Shown here piece by piece: positions 1 through 6,353 of a stretch of 13,680 nucleotides of DNA. This DNA is from Lentisphaeria bacterium. Lineage in GTDB: Bacteria; Verrucomicrobiota; Lentisphaeria; Oligosphaerales; Oligosphaeraceae. The DNA lies in assembly GCA_024405235.1 (NCBI GenBank), contig JAKSPA010000020.1:1-13680 (forward strand), read 5' to 3'. The translations under genes and the position numbers were made by a program. Under the pieces are notes generated by a model. The model saw only the letters and a list, made by a program, of their open reading frames with translations, was not told the origin of the DNA and ran no database searches. Position 1 is the stretch's first letter. Each line of letters begins with the position of its first letter.

Positions 1-443
1 TGGTCCAGAGAGAAAAAACCGACACGCCGCCCGAAAAGGATCAGCCATTCTACGAGACGGACATCGCCGTGAAGGCCGCCGAACCATTCAAGCAGTGGCT
101 TCTTGCGCATACAGGTGATCGCGAACGTTCGTTCTTTGTCGGCACGGCGGAGCACCTCTGGGCGAAGGAGGGCGAAGAAAGCGCAACCGTCGATCCGGAA
201 AGCTTCTACATTCTGATTCCGAGTTTCGTGGTGAGCGAACTTACGAAATCCTTCCAAATCGGTTTCCTGGTATATCTGCCTTTCATCGCCATCGACATAA
301 TTGTCAGCAATATCCTTCTTGCAATGGGAATGATGATGGTCTCGCCTGTCACCATTTCGCTGCCGTTCAAATTGCTGCTCTTCGTCATGGTTGACGGATG
401 GACGCTTCTCATCCAGGGACTGGTTCGCAGTTACGCAGTGTAG
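1..443 (+). CDS. sctR: Type III secretion export apparatus protein SctR (FliP/YscR family), C-terminal part, cut by window edge
   Basis: The reading frame is open from base 3 to the TAG at 441-443, so only the last ~146 residues are present; a GTG at 69 is internal, not the start. SctR is one of the inner-membrane proteins of the export gate of type III secretion systems, forming a helical core with SctS and SctT. The family signature is clear: a hydrophobic stretch reading FLVYLPFIAIDIIVSNILL, then GMMMVSPVTISLPFKLLLF and VDGWTLL. A soluble loop with PPEKDQPFYETD lies before it. The gene is followed 12 bases later by sctS, with sctT and sctU next, which is the canonical order. The wording of the signature (SPVTISLPFK, VDGWTLL) looks to me closer to non-flagellar SctR than to flagellar FliP, but the fragment alone does not exclude FliP. 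Confidence 0.9.
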   Translation, partial: VQREKTDTPPEKDQPFYETDIAVKAAEPFKQWLLAHTGDRERSFFVGTAEHLWAKEGEESATVDPESFYILIPSFVVSELTKSFQIGFLVYLPFIAIDIIVSNILLAMGMMMVSPVTISLPFKLLLFVMVDGWTLLIQGLVRSYAV

Positions 444-455
444 CGGGAGAAAACC

Positions 456-722
456 ATGGATCAGGCACAAATTCTTGACTACGCCAAGACCTGCATGATA
501 CTTATCCTTAAAGTGTCGCTCATACAGATTCTGGTCGCGACAGTCGTGGGACTTATCGAGTCGGTGCTTCAGGCTTTGACGCAGATACATGAGCAGACGC
601 TCGGCTTTGCCGTGAAACTGATTACAATAACCATCACGCTTATGGTGACCAGTTCATGGATGGGCGCGCAGATTCTTCTCTATACGAGAGACATCTTCCA
701 GAACTTCCCGCTTCTGCATTAG
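456..722 (+). CDS. sctS: Type III secretion export apparatus protein SctS (FliQ/YscS family)
   Basis: This is an 88-residue protein, the usual size for the family, with two transmembrane helices (about residues 12-38 and 50-75). The conserved segment VGLIESVLQALTQIHEQT between the helices matches the FliQ/SctS hallmark (LxxxLQAxTQIxEQT). SctS subunits line the export channel together with SctR and SctT. A GGGAG Shine-Dalgarno at 445-449 lies 6 bases before the ATG and fixes the start. The gene begins 12 bases after sctR stops and ends 5 bases before sctT starts, so the four genes are almost certainly one operon with translational coupling. Confidence 0.93.
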   Translation: MDQAQILDYAKTCMILILKVSLIQILVATVVGLIESVLQALTQIHEQTLGFAVKLITITITLMVTSSWMGAQILLYTRDIFQNFPLLH

Positions 723-727
723 CCGAC

Positions 728-1504
728 ATGGATATTCATGATTTCCATCGTCTTATAATTGCCGCGATTCTTGGCATGGCGCGCATCGGAGGCGCATTCG
801 CGATCTGTCCGGCGCTTACGGAATCTATGATTCCAGGCGTCGCACGCCGTGCCGCAGTCTTCGGTTTCGCGCTTTTCGTGATACCGATGATCATTCAGGG
901 AATGCCCGCTGGCGAACCGAGCGTATCGTTGTTCGGGATGTTGGCATTCAAAGAAGCGCTTCTTGGATTTCTCATCGGCTTCTTTGCCGCGATTCCGTTC
1001 TGGATAGCCGAAAACATCGGCAATTTCATCGACAACCAGCGTGGCGCGACAATGGGAGAGGTCTATTCGCCACTGAGCGGCGCACAGGTTTCCACGATCG
1101 GAATTTTCTTCACGCAACTGGTTTCCACAATCTTCTTCGTCGGCGGAATCATCTTCATCTTTCTTGCAGCGCTATACAAGAGCTATAATCTCTGGCCTGT
1201 ATTCGGACCTGCGTTGGAGTTTGCGCCAGACGCGCCGGTTCTCGTGCTCCAGTCGCTTGACGGCATGATGCAGACCGCAATCGTCATCGCGGCGCCTGTC
1301 ATCATAATGATGTTTTTGGTGACGCTAGGACTCGGCCTGATCAATCGCACGGCGCCGCAGCTCAACGTCTTCTTTCTTTCCATGCCCGTCAAATCAGCAA
1401 TGGGAATAGCAATGCTGATTATCTATCTGCCATATATCATGGACATGCTGATCTATACGAACGACGGCGCGATACTGAATCCTATACTCAAACTCGTGAA
1501 GTAG
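728..1504 (+). CDS. sctT: Type III secretion export apparatus protein SctT (FliR/YscT family)
   Basis: This is a 258-residue, strongly hydrophobic protein with about six membrane segments, the normal length for FliR/SctT. The N-terminus (GMARIGGAFAICPALTESMIPGVARRAAVFGFAL) shows the family pattern of a short helix, a conserved proline and a 'vP...R' segment. Further family-like features are AENIGNFIDNQRGAT, with the conserved DxQRG-type motif, and GLINRTAPQLNVFFLSMPVK near residue 215. SctT caps the SctR-S-T export gate. I chose the ATG at 728, five bases after the sctS stop. The in-frame ATG at 656 would add 24 residues that overlap the sctS coding end and do not resemble the family. No strong Shine-Dalgarno is visible, which suggests coupling to sctS. 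Confidence 0.92.
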   Translation: MDIHDFHRLIIAAILGMARIGGAFAICPALTESMIPGVARRAAVFGFALFVIPMIIQGMPAGEPSVSLFGMLAFKEALLGFLIGFFAAIPFWIAENIGNFIDNQRGATMGEVYSPLSGAQVSTIGIFFTQLVSTIFFVGGIIFIFLAALYKSYNLWPVFGPALEFAPDAPVLVLQSLDGMMQTAIVIAAPVIIMMFLVTLGLGLINRTAPQLNVFFLSMPVKSAMGIAMLIIYLPYIMDMLIYTNDGAILNPILKLVK

Positions 1505-1510
1505 CGCAGC

Positions 1511-2602
1511 ATGGCAGAAAGCAGCGGTGAAAAAACTGAAATGCCGACCCAGAAAAAACTGCGCGACGCGCGGGAAAAGGGTCAGGTCTGTTCGTCGAAG
1601 GATATAAATTCGACGGCTATTCTCATCGTCATGTTCTGCCTTCTGGCGATCTTTAGCCTGATGGTGGTGAACGACTTTACCTCCATGATGTCCTTCGTGG
1701 GCGAACGGCTCGGCGATCGCCCTGTCGCTTCGATTTCCGAAGGCTCGAAGATGGTGGCGATCTTCATCTGCAAATATACTTTCATATTCGTGCTTGTCGC
1801 CGCCATCGTCGGAATTGCATCGAACATTGCGCAGATAGGATTCCTGTTCACGCTGGAGCCTTTGAAACCGAACATGGCGAAGATGAATCCCGTAGAGGGA
1901 GCAAAGAAAATCTTCTCCATGAAAAATCTGTTCGAATTTCTGAAAAACATCGTCAAGGTAGTCTTCCTGAGCTATTTGATTTATAAAATCATTCTTGCAT
2001 CCATTCCGGAAATGCTGCAGATGTGCTATGGAACGATCGACGACATTTTCCCGTGTCTGAGATTGATGCTGAAACGGCTTGTTTACTACACCGCTTTCGG
2101 TTACATCGTCATTGCAGCCGTGGATAGACTCTTCCAGGGGCGGAACTTCACAAAAGAGATGATGATGACAAAAGACGAAGTGAAGCGTGAGTACAAGGAA
2201 ATGGAAGGCTCGCAGGAAATCAAGCAGGCGCAGAGACAATTTCGCGACGAACTGCTCAACGATCCGAATCCCGCGCCTGCTACCAAAAAGGCCAATGTCG
2301 TCGTCACCAATCCAACGCATCTCGCCATAGGCATTCGTTACGACGTCTCGGAATCACCCATGCCGAAAATCGTCGTCGCTGGCGCAGATAATCAGGCGAA
2401 GATAATTCGCGAAACGGCGTTGGCAGAAGGCATTCCGATTATGGAAAACGTCCCGCTCGCTCATGCGCTTTGGGAAAAGGGCAAAGTCGATGATTTCATT
2501 CCAGTCGAACTAATTGAACCAGTTGCGGAAGTCCTGAAGTGGGTTAAGAAACTCAACGAAGCCAAAACGGAAGAAGAGGCTTTGGACGAAATCCAACTTT
2601 AA
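1511..2602 (+). CDS. sctU: Type III secretion switch protein SctU (FlhB/YscU family), autocleaving
   Basis: This is a 363-residue protein, full length for FlhB/SctU. The N-terminus carries the family motif GEKTEMPTQKKLRDAREKGQV (residues ~6-26). Four membrane segments follow (about 32-55, 78-105, 140-165 and 185-205), then a charged linker with EVKREYKEMEGSQEIK and the cytoplasmic domain. The autocleavage motif NPTH is intact at residues 267-270 (DNA 2309-2320), inside VVVTNPTHLAIGIRY. Cleavage between N267 and P268 is what lets this family switch substrate classes. The start is 6 bases after the sctT stop without a good Shine-Dalgarno, consistent with coupling. No flhA/sctV gene follows: the next gene is on the other strand, so the operon ends here. 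Confidence 0.95.
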   Translation: MAESSGEKTEMPTQKKLRDAREKGQVCSSKDINSTAILIVMFCLLAIFSLMVVNDFTSMMSFVGERLGDRPVASISEGSKMVAIFICKYTFIFVLVAAIVGIASNIAQIGFLFTLEPLKPNMAKMNPVEGAKKIFSMKNLFEFLKNIVKVVFLSYLIYKIILASIPEMLQMCYGTIDDIFPCLRLMLKRLVYYTAFGYIVIAAVDRLFQGRNFTKEMMMTKDEVKREYKEMEGSQEIKQAQRQFRDELLNDPNPAPATKKANVVVTNPTHLAIGIRYDVSESPMPKIVVAGADNQAKIIRETALAEGIPIMENVPLAHALWEKGKVDDFIPVELIEPVAEVLKWVKKLNEAKTEEEALDEIQL

Positions 2603-2683
2603 GCCGACGAAAACGCTTCACGCTTTTATTGTATAGGCTGTGGAAGTGGTTGTCTATTAGGCAAATATGTTTGTTTGAAACAC

Positions 2684-3130
2684 TTACCGCAAAGGTCGCT
2701 TGGCAGGCAGTTGGGAACGCCGTGGCGGTGGAGTATTGACGAATTCTTCCAAAGTCTCGCTGATGTCCCCGAGAATCCTGTCTAGAAATTCCATCTGAAG
2801 ATCCGGACGTGTCGCGAGCAGTCTGTACGTATTGGTCAGTTTGTGCAGGCACTCTATTGCTTCTGGAGAAACCGGCCGAAGATAGGCGCTGATGTTCGAC
2901 GAATTCATTGCGCATCGGAAATCCAGATCGTAATGCCCTTTTATGAAACGCAGGAACATCTCTCCCTGCTGATGGCGGCAGTGGCTTGTCAGACCAATCT
3001 CCCACTTGCGTATGGTCGCCCATGAGGTTCCGAAGAATCTTCCAAGCGCACTGTAGGTCAGGCCGAGAGCAAGACGATGCTCCCTGAAGGCTCTGCGGAG
3101 CACGGGCGTGATTTTCAGTTCATTGCTCAT
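2684..3130 (-). CDS. XRE-type helix-turn-helix transcriptional regulator (hypothetical)
   Basis: This is a 148-residue protein. Residues ~10-48 fit an XRE/Cro-like helix-turn-helix: RRAFREHRLALGLTYSALGRFFGTSWATIRKWEIGL, with the pattern 'R..lGLTy..lg..fG.s..tIrkWE'. The rest (residues 50-148) is mostly predicted helix without a motif I recognise and ends in a basic, proline-rich tail (TPPPRRSQLPAKRPLR). It reads toward sctU, with the two 3' ends 81 bases apart. I see no convincing Shine-Dalgarno before the ATG at 3130, so the exact start is uncertain. It could regulate itself or nearby genes; nothing in the sequence ties it to the secretion genes. Confidence 0.75.
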   Translation of the reverse strand: MSNELKITPVLRRAFREHRLALGLTYSALGRFFGTSWATIRKWEIGLTSHCRHQQGEMFLRFIKGHYDLDFRCAMNSSNISAYLRPVSPEAIECLHKLTNTYRLLATRPDLQMEFLDRILGDISETLEEFVNTPPPRRSQLPAKRPLR

Positions 3131-3360
3131 GTGTATGTCGAGTGTCGTATCGCAATTTTGAGGACGGCGGATGTCTGGAAATTTTCAACACTATAGTTCC
3201 GTTTCGCCGAAAAAAAACGAAATGCACACGAAGTGTCAACATTCCCAAATGGAAATGACATTGAAGCGAAAGTCATGAAGCGCCATCTGTCGATTTGATT
3301 GCTTGAAGAAAAGTCTTTCGGTTGCGTATTTGCACTGGAAAATGCAGACGTTTTCCACGA
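3131..3360. other. Divergent intergenic region between the HTH gene and the monooxygenase gene
   Basis: This 230-base AT-rich spacer separates two divergently read genes. Around 3200-3222 there is an imperfect dyad (TTTCG ... CGAAA) around a run of eight A, and TTGACA occurs on the - strand near 3233-3238. I could not pair that box with a convincing -10 at normal spacing. No gene is evident here; it presumably holds the promoter of the regulator. Confidence 0.4.
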
Positions 3361-3388
3361 TTGACGTGCTTAAGCATTTATATTTAGT
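3361..3388 (+). promoter_or_regulatory. Candidate sigma70-type promoter for the monooxygenase/RNase D unit
   Basis: TTGACG at 3361-3366 matches the -35 consensus at 5 of 6. A 16-base spacer leads to TTTAGT at 3383-3388 (4 of 6 to the -10 consensus). This would start transcription near 3395, giving a leader of about 30 bases that contains the AAGGAG Shine-Dalgarno. The box strengths are by eye. Confidence 0.4.
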
Positions 3389-3424
3389 GCAATGACAGAG
3401 ATACAACAGCAAAAGGAGTTTTCT

Positions 3425-3733
3425 ATGATTCACGTAAATGCACGCGCGGCCATCAAGCCAGAATGCATGGATGCGTATGTCGAAGTTCTTAAAGACATCG
3501 TTCCAAAGGTCTGTGCAGAAGAGGGATGCATTCAATACGAGCCATGCTTCGACTGGACGGAGGACGGCGCAAGAATGCCCTTCGTGACGATGGTCGAGAC
3601 ATGGACGAGCAAGGCCGCTTTGGATGCGCATCTCGCAGGACCGAACATCGCTGAGTTCCGTAAACGCATCGCTGGAATGCGCGAGGGCGCTTCCGACATG
3701 CATGCTCTTGTTCCAGTCTTCCCAAAAGCATAG
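3425..3733 (+). CDS. Antibiotic biosynthesis monooxygenase (ABM) domain protein, YgiN-like
   Basis: This is a 102-residue single-domain protein with the ABM-type ferredoxin-like fold pattern. It has an N-terminal strand (MIHVNARAAIKPECMDAYVEVL), the middle EEGCIQYEPCFDW (usual family form 'E.GclqYe'), the strand FVTMVETWTSKAALDAHL (family 'f.l.E.W.s.eal..H'), and a C-terminal 'hF..' helix region. Family members act as small cofactor-light oxygenases on quinone-like or reactive electrophiles; many have unknown substrates. The start is the ATG at 3425, six bases after AAGGAG (3413-3418); an in-frame ATG at 3392 has no such site. Only 2 bases separate it from the next gene, so the pair is probably translated from one message. 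Confidence 0.85.
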   Translation: MIHVNARAAIKPECMDAYVEVLKDIVPKVCAEEGCIQYEPCFDWTEDGARMPFVTMVETWTSKAALDAHLAGPNIAEFRKRIAGMREGASDMHALVPVFPKA

Positions 3734-3735
3734 AT

Positions 3736-4848
3736 ATGAATTCTTGGATTTCGTCAGATTCGGAATTCGCAGATTTCTGTGCTGCGCTGCCGGACGCCGC
3801 GCCTGTGGCTTTGGATACGGAGTTCGCATGGTCTTTTTTTTTTTTTTCTTGCTTCGCGCTTCTCCAGCTCGGAATCTGCCGCAAGCAGACGGCCATTGTT
3901 GTTTTTTTTGCCGTTTCCGACTGGCGGCCGTTGTCTAAAATCCTTTCGGACACTGCGCGTTGCAAGGTATGCTTCAGCGCGGCGAACGATCTTCCAATCC
4001 TCCGCCGTGCCGCTGGTGGAACACTGCCGTCGAATATCTTCGATGTGCAGCTGGCGGCCGCCTTCTGCGGCGAAGCGGCGAATCAGAGCCTGAAGGCGAT
4101 AATCGAGAGCCGTCTTGGCATCTCTCTTGCAAAAAGCGAGACGAGAAGCGATTGGACGCTACGTCCGCTTTCGTCCAAGCAGATTGAATATGCTGCCGAC
4201 GATGTAGCGCTTCTGCCAGAATTGGCTGCATATTACAGCGAACAGCTCAGAAACAACGACAATATGCGTTTCTTTCTGGAGGAGAGCGAGACGCGCTACT
4301 GCGTGGCGGAGGCATACGAACTGACGCCGCCTGAAGACGCGTGGAAGCGTCTGTCTGGAATAAGGAAGATGAACGATGCCATTTCGCGCAGACGTGCCAT
4401 CGCGCTTGCAATCTGGCGCGAAAGAACCGCGCGTCAAAAGGACATCGCAAGGCCGAGAGTGCTTTCGGACGAACAGCTCTATTGGTGCGCATACGAGAAG
4501 CCATCCACCGAAGCTGCGCTCTTGAAGATGCCTGATTGCTGGCCGAAGCGCGTGAAACCCTTCGCTTCTGAAATTCTCGCAGTGCTTTCAGGACCGCTTG
4601 CAGAGGAACCGAAGGAACCTGCATGGGAGCCTGTGCCTAAAGAGCGACATAAGGCGCTTACCGAACGCGTGCTCGGATTCGTTCGAAAGCACGCGCAGGA
4701 GCGCGGAATAGATGCGACGATCGCCGTCACCAGACACGATGCGGAGTCGTTTGCCACTTCGGTTATCCGCCGCGAAAAACCGACTTCGCGGCTTGTCCGC
4801 GGATGGCGCGGCGAGTTGTTTGGCAAGGGGCTTGAGGCGCTGAAGTGA
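3736..4848 (+). CDS. rnd: Ribonuclease D-like 3'-5' exonuclease with HRDC domain(s)
   Basis: This is a 370-residue protein, the usual size of RNase D, which trims 3' ends of tRNA and other small RNAs. The DEDDy exonuclease motifs are present: exo I LDTEF with D27 and E29, exo II AANDLPIL with D85, and exo III YAADDV with Y152 and D156. An HRDC domain follows at ~205-275 (PEDAWKRLSGIRKMN...RRRAIALAIWRERTARQ). A second HRDC-like region spans ~300-370. The start is the ATG 2 bases after the monooxygenase stop; there is no own Shine-Dalgarno, so translation is likely coupled. Odd: right after exo I the protein reads WSFFFFSCF, encoded by a run of 14 T, where RNase D usually has an 'RTYYP'-like segment. 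Spacing to the following LLQLG is unchanged, so the frame is intact as sequenced. A second run of 8 T lies at 3902-3909. Confidence 0.88.
   Translation: MNSWISSDSEFADFCAALPDAAPVALDTEFAWSFFFFSCFALLQLGICRKQTAIVVFFAVSDWRPLSKILSDTARCKVCFSAANDLPILRRAAGGTLPSNIFDVQLAAAFCGEAANQSLKAIIESRLGISLAKSETRSDWTLRPLSSKQIEYAADDVALLPELAAYYSEQLRNNDNMRFFLEESETRYCVAEAYELTPPEDAWKRLSGIRKMNDAISRRRAIALAIWRERTARQKDIARPRVLSDEQLYWCAYEKPSTEAALLKMPDCWPKRVKPFASEILAVLSGPLAEEPKEPAWEPVPKERHKALTERVLGFVRKHAQERGIDATIAVTRHDAESFATSVIRREKPTSRLVRGWRGELFGKGLEALK
3834..3847 (+). repeat. T14 homopolymer inside the RNase D coding region
   Basis: There are fourteen consecutive T, encoding part of Ser33 and Phe34-37 plus the first base of Ser38, five codons after the catalytic DTEF. 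Runs this long in coding DNA are slippage-prone. A change of one base would end or garble the protein before exo II. Confidence 0.95.
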
Positions 4849-4886
4849 CGATACGGCTGGGTAAATAGAAGCCGTTAGGCGATATT

Positions 4887-4931
4887 ATGTCACACGCAAG
4901 AAACTAGTGCTATATCACTTGCGTGTGGCGT
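4887..4931. repeat. Inverted repeat between convergent genes
   Basis: The arms CACACGCAAG (4891-4900) and CTTGCGTGTG (4918-4927) pair perfectly, and the stem extends outward to 4887/4931 with two G-U wobbles, for 14 pairs around a 17-base loop. It lies between the convergent RNase D and PHP genes. No T-run follows on either strand, so it is not a classic rho-independent terminator; it could still stabilise both 3' ends. Confidence 0.7.
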
Positions 4932-4976
4932 CGTCAACGGTAATTCGATCCGCCGAATCGTGTAATATCTCGGACC

Positions 4977-5789
4977 TTAGGACTTTTCGGCGGTTTTGGG
5001 GAAGAGCTCCTCTTCCGTTATGAAATTTAGACCGTAGTATCTGCCCATCGCTTCTGCGTCGCTTGTGTTGTTCCAGACGTCTTTCGGATTGCGGGCATCT
5101 GAGGAGGCGACAACTGAGACAGGATATTCCGCGATGATTTCCCAGAAGGGCGGATAGGGATACGGACGATGAACTCTGCCGTTGGAGTCCGTGATCAGGG
5201 GGCGCCTTAGCCCAGCGGCGTTGATTTCCAAGGGGACGTTGTATGCCACGGAAGCTTCCGCAATCATTCGTGCGGCGGCAGTGGCCGTGTCGTCCCATCC
5301 TGCTCGTCCGATGAGAAAGAGGTCGTGATGCGCCAGAATCTTATAGAGTCCGGTGGCCATGCCCTTCGCTGCAAATTCGGCATATTCCATGAATTTGGAA
5401 GAATCGTGAAGATACCATGAACTCGTCCATTCGCCGTCGCGCGCGATGAAATCATGAATTGCCAGAATCAGATATTCGCAGCGGTTTGGCGAGGAAAGAA
5501 ATGTGACCTCAACGAAACTTCCGACATCGAGACGGTATTCGGATACCAGACATCACTGGACAATCAGCTGCGGGAAGGCTTCCTTCGCTTCGCGAATCTC
5601 CTGAAAATAGGTATCGAGTTCGCTGATGTCCATGCGCTTTGTATTCCATTTGCCATCGGCGTATGGTGCATGGTCGGTTATGCCTAGCACGGAAACGCCT
5701 TGATTGATGGCTTCCATGCAATAATCTGACGGGCTGCCAGTTGCGTGCCCGCAGTGATAGGTGTGTGTGTGGTAGTTGCGATGTTCCAT
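4977..5789 (-). pseudogene. PHP-family phosphohydrolase (histidinol-phosphatase type), interrupted by an in-frame TGA
   Basis: The reading frame from the ATG at 5789 to the TAA at 4977 encodes ~270 residues, a normal length for HisK/HisJ-like PHP enzymes. One TGA at codon 79 (5553-5555) interrupts it, and the same frame resumes beyond it. PHP metal motifs are visible: HTHTYHCGH at residues 7-15 (its HTHT is encoded by a short CA repeat), ITDHAPY at 37-43, IHDF around 112 and AHHDLF around 154. The last site, normally SDAH, reads SDAR (R233, codon CGC; one transition from CAC). Just after the stop the expected 'GxE' reads CLV, whereas the neighbouring frame reads SGI followed one base later by EYRLD. 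A one-base loss and a one-base gain about 15 bases apart would restore it. Two independent losses point to a decaying gene. A sequencing error could explain the stop but not the Arg. The start at 5789 fits the family better than the upstream ATG at 5858. Confidence 0.75.
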
Positions 5790-5956
5790 GGCTGATGTTT
5801 TTTGCCTTTTCCAGAAAGACGCGGCTTTCCGCAATCTTGCTAAATATAATTCGGACATTAAGTCCTGAAAGATGTTTTTTTTGTTTGATGCGGTTATGTT
5901 TGATGTTAAAAATGACCAATATTGTCTAAAATTGTCTTAAAAATCGCAGATAGGAT
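5790..5956. other. AT-rich spacer between the PHP pseudogene and the tRNA promoter
   Basis: No gene is seen. On the - strand a TATATT-like box near 5842-5847 follows a small dyad (GGAC-N5-GTCC at 5853-5865) and could have been the promoter and operator of the PHP gene. An eight-T run and two copies of GTTTGATG lie near 5876-5905. Confidence 0.35.
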
Positions 5957-5984
5957 TTGCAAAATTCGTAAAGGATATTACATT
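5957..5984 (+). promoter_or_regulatory. Candidate promoter of the initiator tRNA
   Basis: TTGCAA (5957-5962), a 16-base spacer and TACATT (5979-5984) fit a sigma70-type promoter at 4 of 6 in each box. Transcription would begin near 5991, leaving a 5' leader of about 30 bases for RNase P to remove. Confidence 0.35.
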
Positions 5985-6022
5985 AAGAAGCGTTGCCGAC
6001 ATGAGCGGCTAAAGATTTTGAT

Positions 6023-6100
6023 TGCGGGATGGAGCAACCCGGTAGCTCGTCAGGCCCATAACCTGAAGGTTGGGCGGTTCAAATCCCCCTCCCGCTACCA
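6023..6100 (+). tRNA. Initiator tRNA-fMet, anticodon CAT, with C33 and a T-stem bulge
   Basis: A cloverleaf is readable. Acceptor TGCGGGA/TCCCGCT has an unpaired T1-T72, the bacterial initiator hallmark. The D-arm is GAGC..GCTC with A11-T24, and the anticodon stem TCAGG/CCTGA has the G-C pairs at 30 and 31. The loop is CCCATAA with CAT at 6057-6059, the T-loop is TTCAAAT, and CCA is encoded. Two features are unusual. Position 33 (6056) is C where U is almost universal. The 5' T-stem strand reads GGGCGG instead of five G opposite CCCCC, so one C (6075) must bulge or the variable loop must gain a base; the gene is 78 bases instead of 77. It is flanked by a promoter candidate and a strong terminator, arguing for expression. 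It could be the working gene, a decayed copy, or carry sequence errors. Confidence 0.9.
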
Positions 6101-6103
6101 TTT

Positions 6104-6137
6104 GACTCTGGAAGTTCTTTCCAGAGTCTTTTTTTTT
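6104..6137 (+). terminator. Rho-independent terminator of the tRNA
   Basis: A perfect 10-bp stem (GACTCTGGAA/TTCCAGAGTC) with a 5-base loop is followed by nine T at 6129-6137. It begins three bases after the tRNA CCA. Confidence 0.95.
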
Positions 6138-6171
6138 GTCTGGCGGCTGAAAAATTGAATAAAGCCTCTGA

Positions 6172-6187
6172 AAATGCGGCCGCATTT
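6172..6187. repeat. 16-bp perfect palindrome
   Basis: AAATGCGG and CCGCATTT form an uninterrupted palindrome, followed by GTTTTTAAT. It may be a binding site for a dimeric protein or a weak terminator; it lies just upstream of the lipoprotein promoter candidate. Confidence 0.6.
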
Positions 6188-6208
6188 GTTTTTAATATGC
6201 AGGAAAGG

Positions 6209-6236
6209 TTTCCGAATAATCACAAAAGAGTATATT
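6209..6236 (+). promoter_or_regulatory. Candidate promoter of the small lipoprotein
   Basis: TTTCCG (6209-6214), 16 bases, then TATATT (6231-6236). The -10 is good and the -35 weak. The -10 sits in a small dyad AGAGT-N10-ACTCT. Confidence 0.35.
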
Positions 6237-6242
6237 AACGAC

Positions 6243-6353
6243 TCTGCCTGTTGCTTGCCTTACAGTAGCAAGCAGACAAAAGACGACGTCGTTTTTCAGG
6301 ACCGCAATTCCGCAGTTCTGTTTATTTGAAACAAACATAAAGGGAGATTACCA
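6243..6353 (+). promoter_or_regulatory. Structured 5' leader of the lipoprotein gene
   Basis: About 110 bases separate the promoter candidate from the start codon. They contain a 7-bp hairpin TGCTTGC/GCAAGCA (6252-6274, 9-base loop) and a dyad ACGACGTCGT (6283-6292). The dyad extends with A-T pairs to 6279-6296 and ends in TTTTT. The second could act as an attenuator or as the end of a short transcript. This is a by-eye reading only. Confidence 0.4.

Noticed and set aside
656..727. Earlier start for sctT at 656
   Set aside because: It would overlap 67 bases of sctS and add residues not seen in the family; the ATG at 728 gives the usual 258-residue length.
1394..2320. 308-codon open frame on the - strand opposite sctU
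   Set aside because: The composition (very high His, Arg and Phe) is typical of an antisense frame; sctU has clear family motifs throughout.
1..2602. Flagellar fliP-fliQ-fliR-flhB assignment
   Set aside because: The gene order alone fits both. The SctR wording (SPVTISLPFK) and lack of flhA after sctU favour a non-flagellar system, though not conclusively.
2553..3023. 156-codon frame on the - strand overlapping the HTH gene
   Set aside because: It overlaps sctU and the HTH gene in another frame and has no recognisable domain.
5553..5555. TGA in the PHP gene as selenocysteine or as a reassigned Trp codon
   Set aside because: A small GGTAT/ATACC hairpin follows but is too close and lacks SECIS features. 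PHP enzymes are not known selenoproteins. Trp reassignment is unlikely because the other genes in the window use TGG for Trp and at least one ends in TGA.
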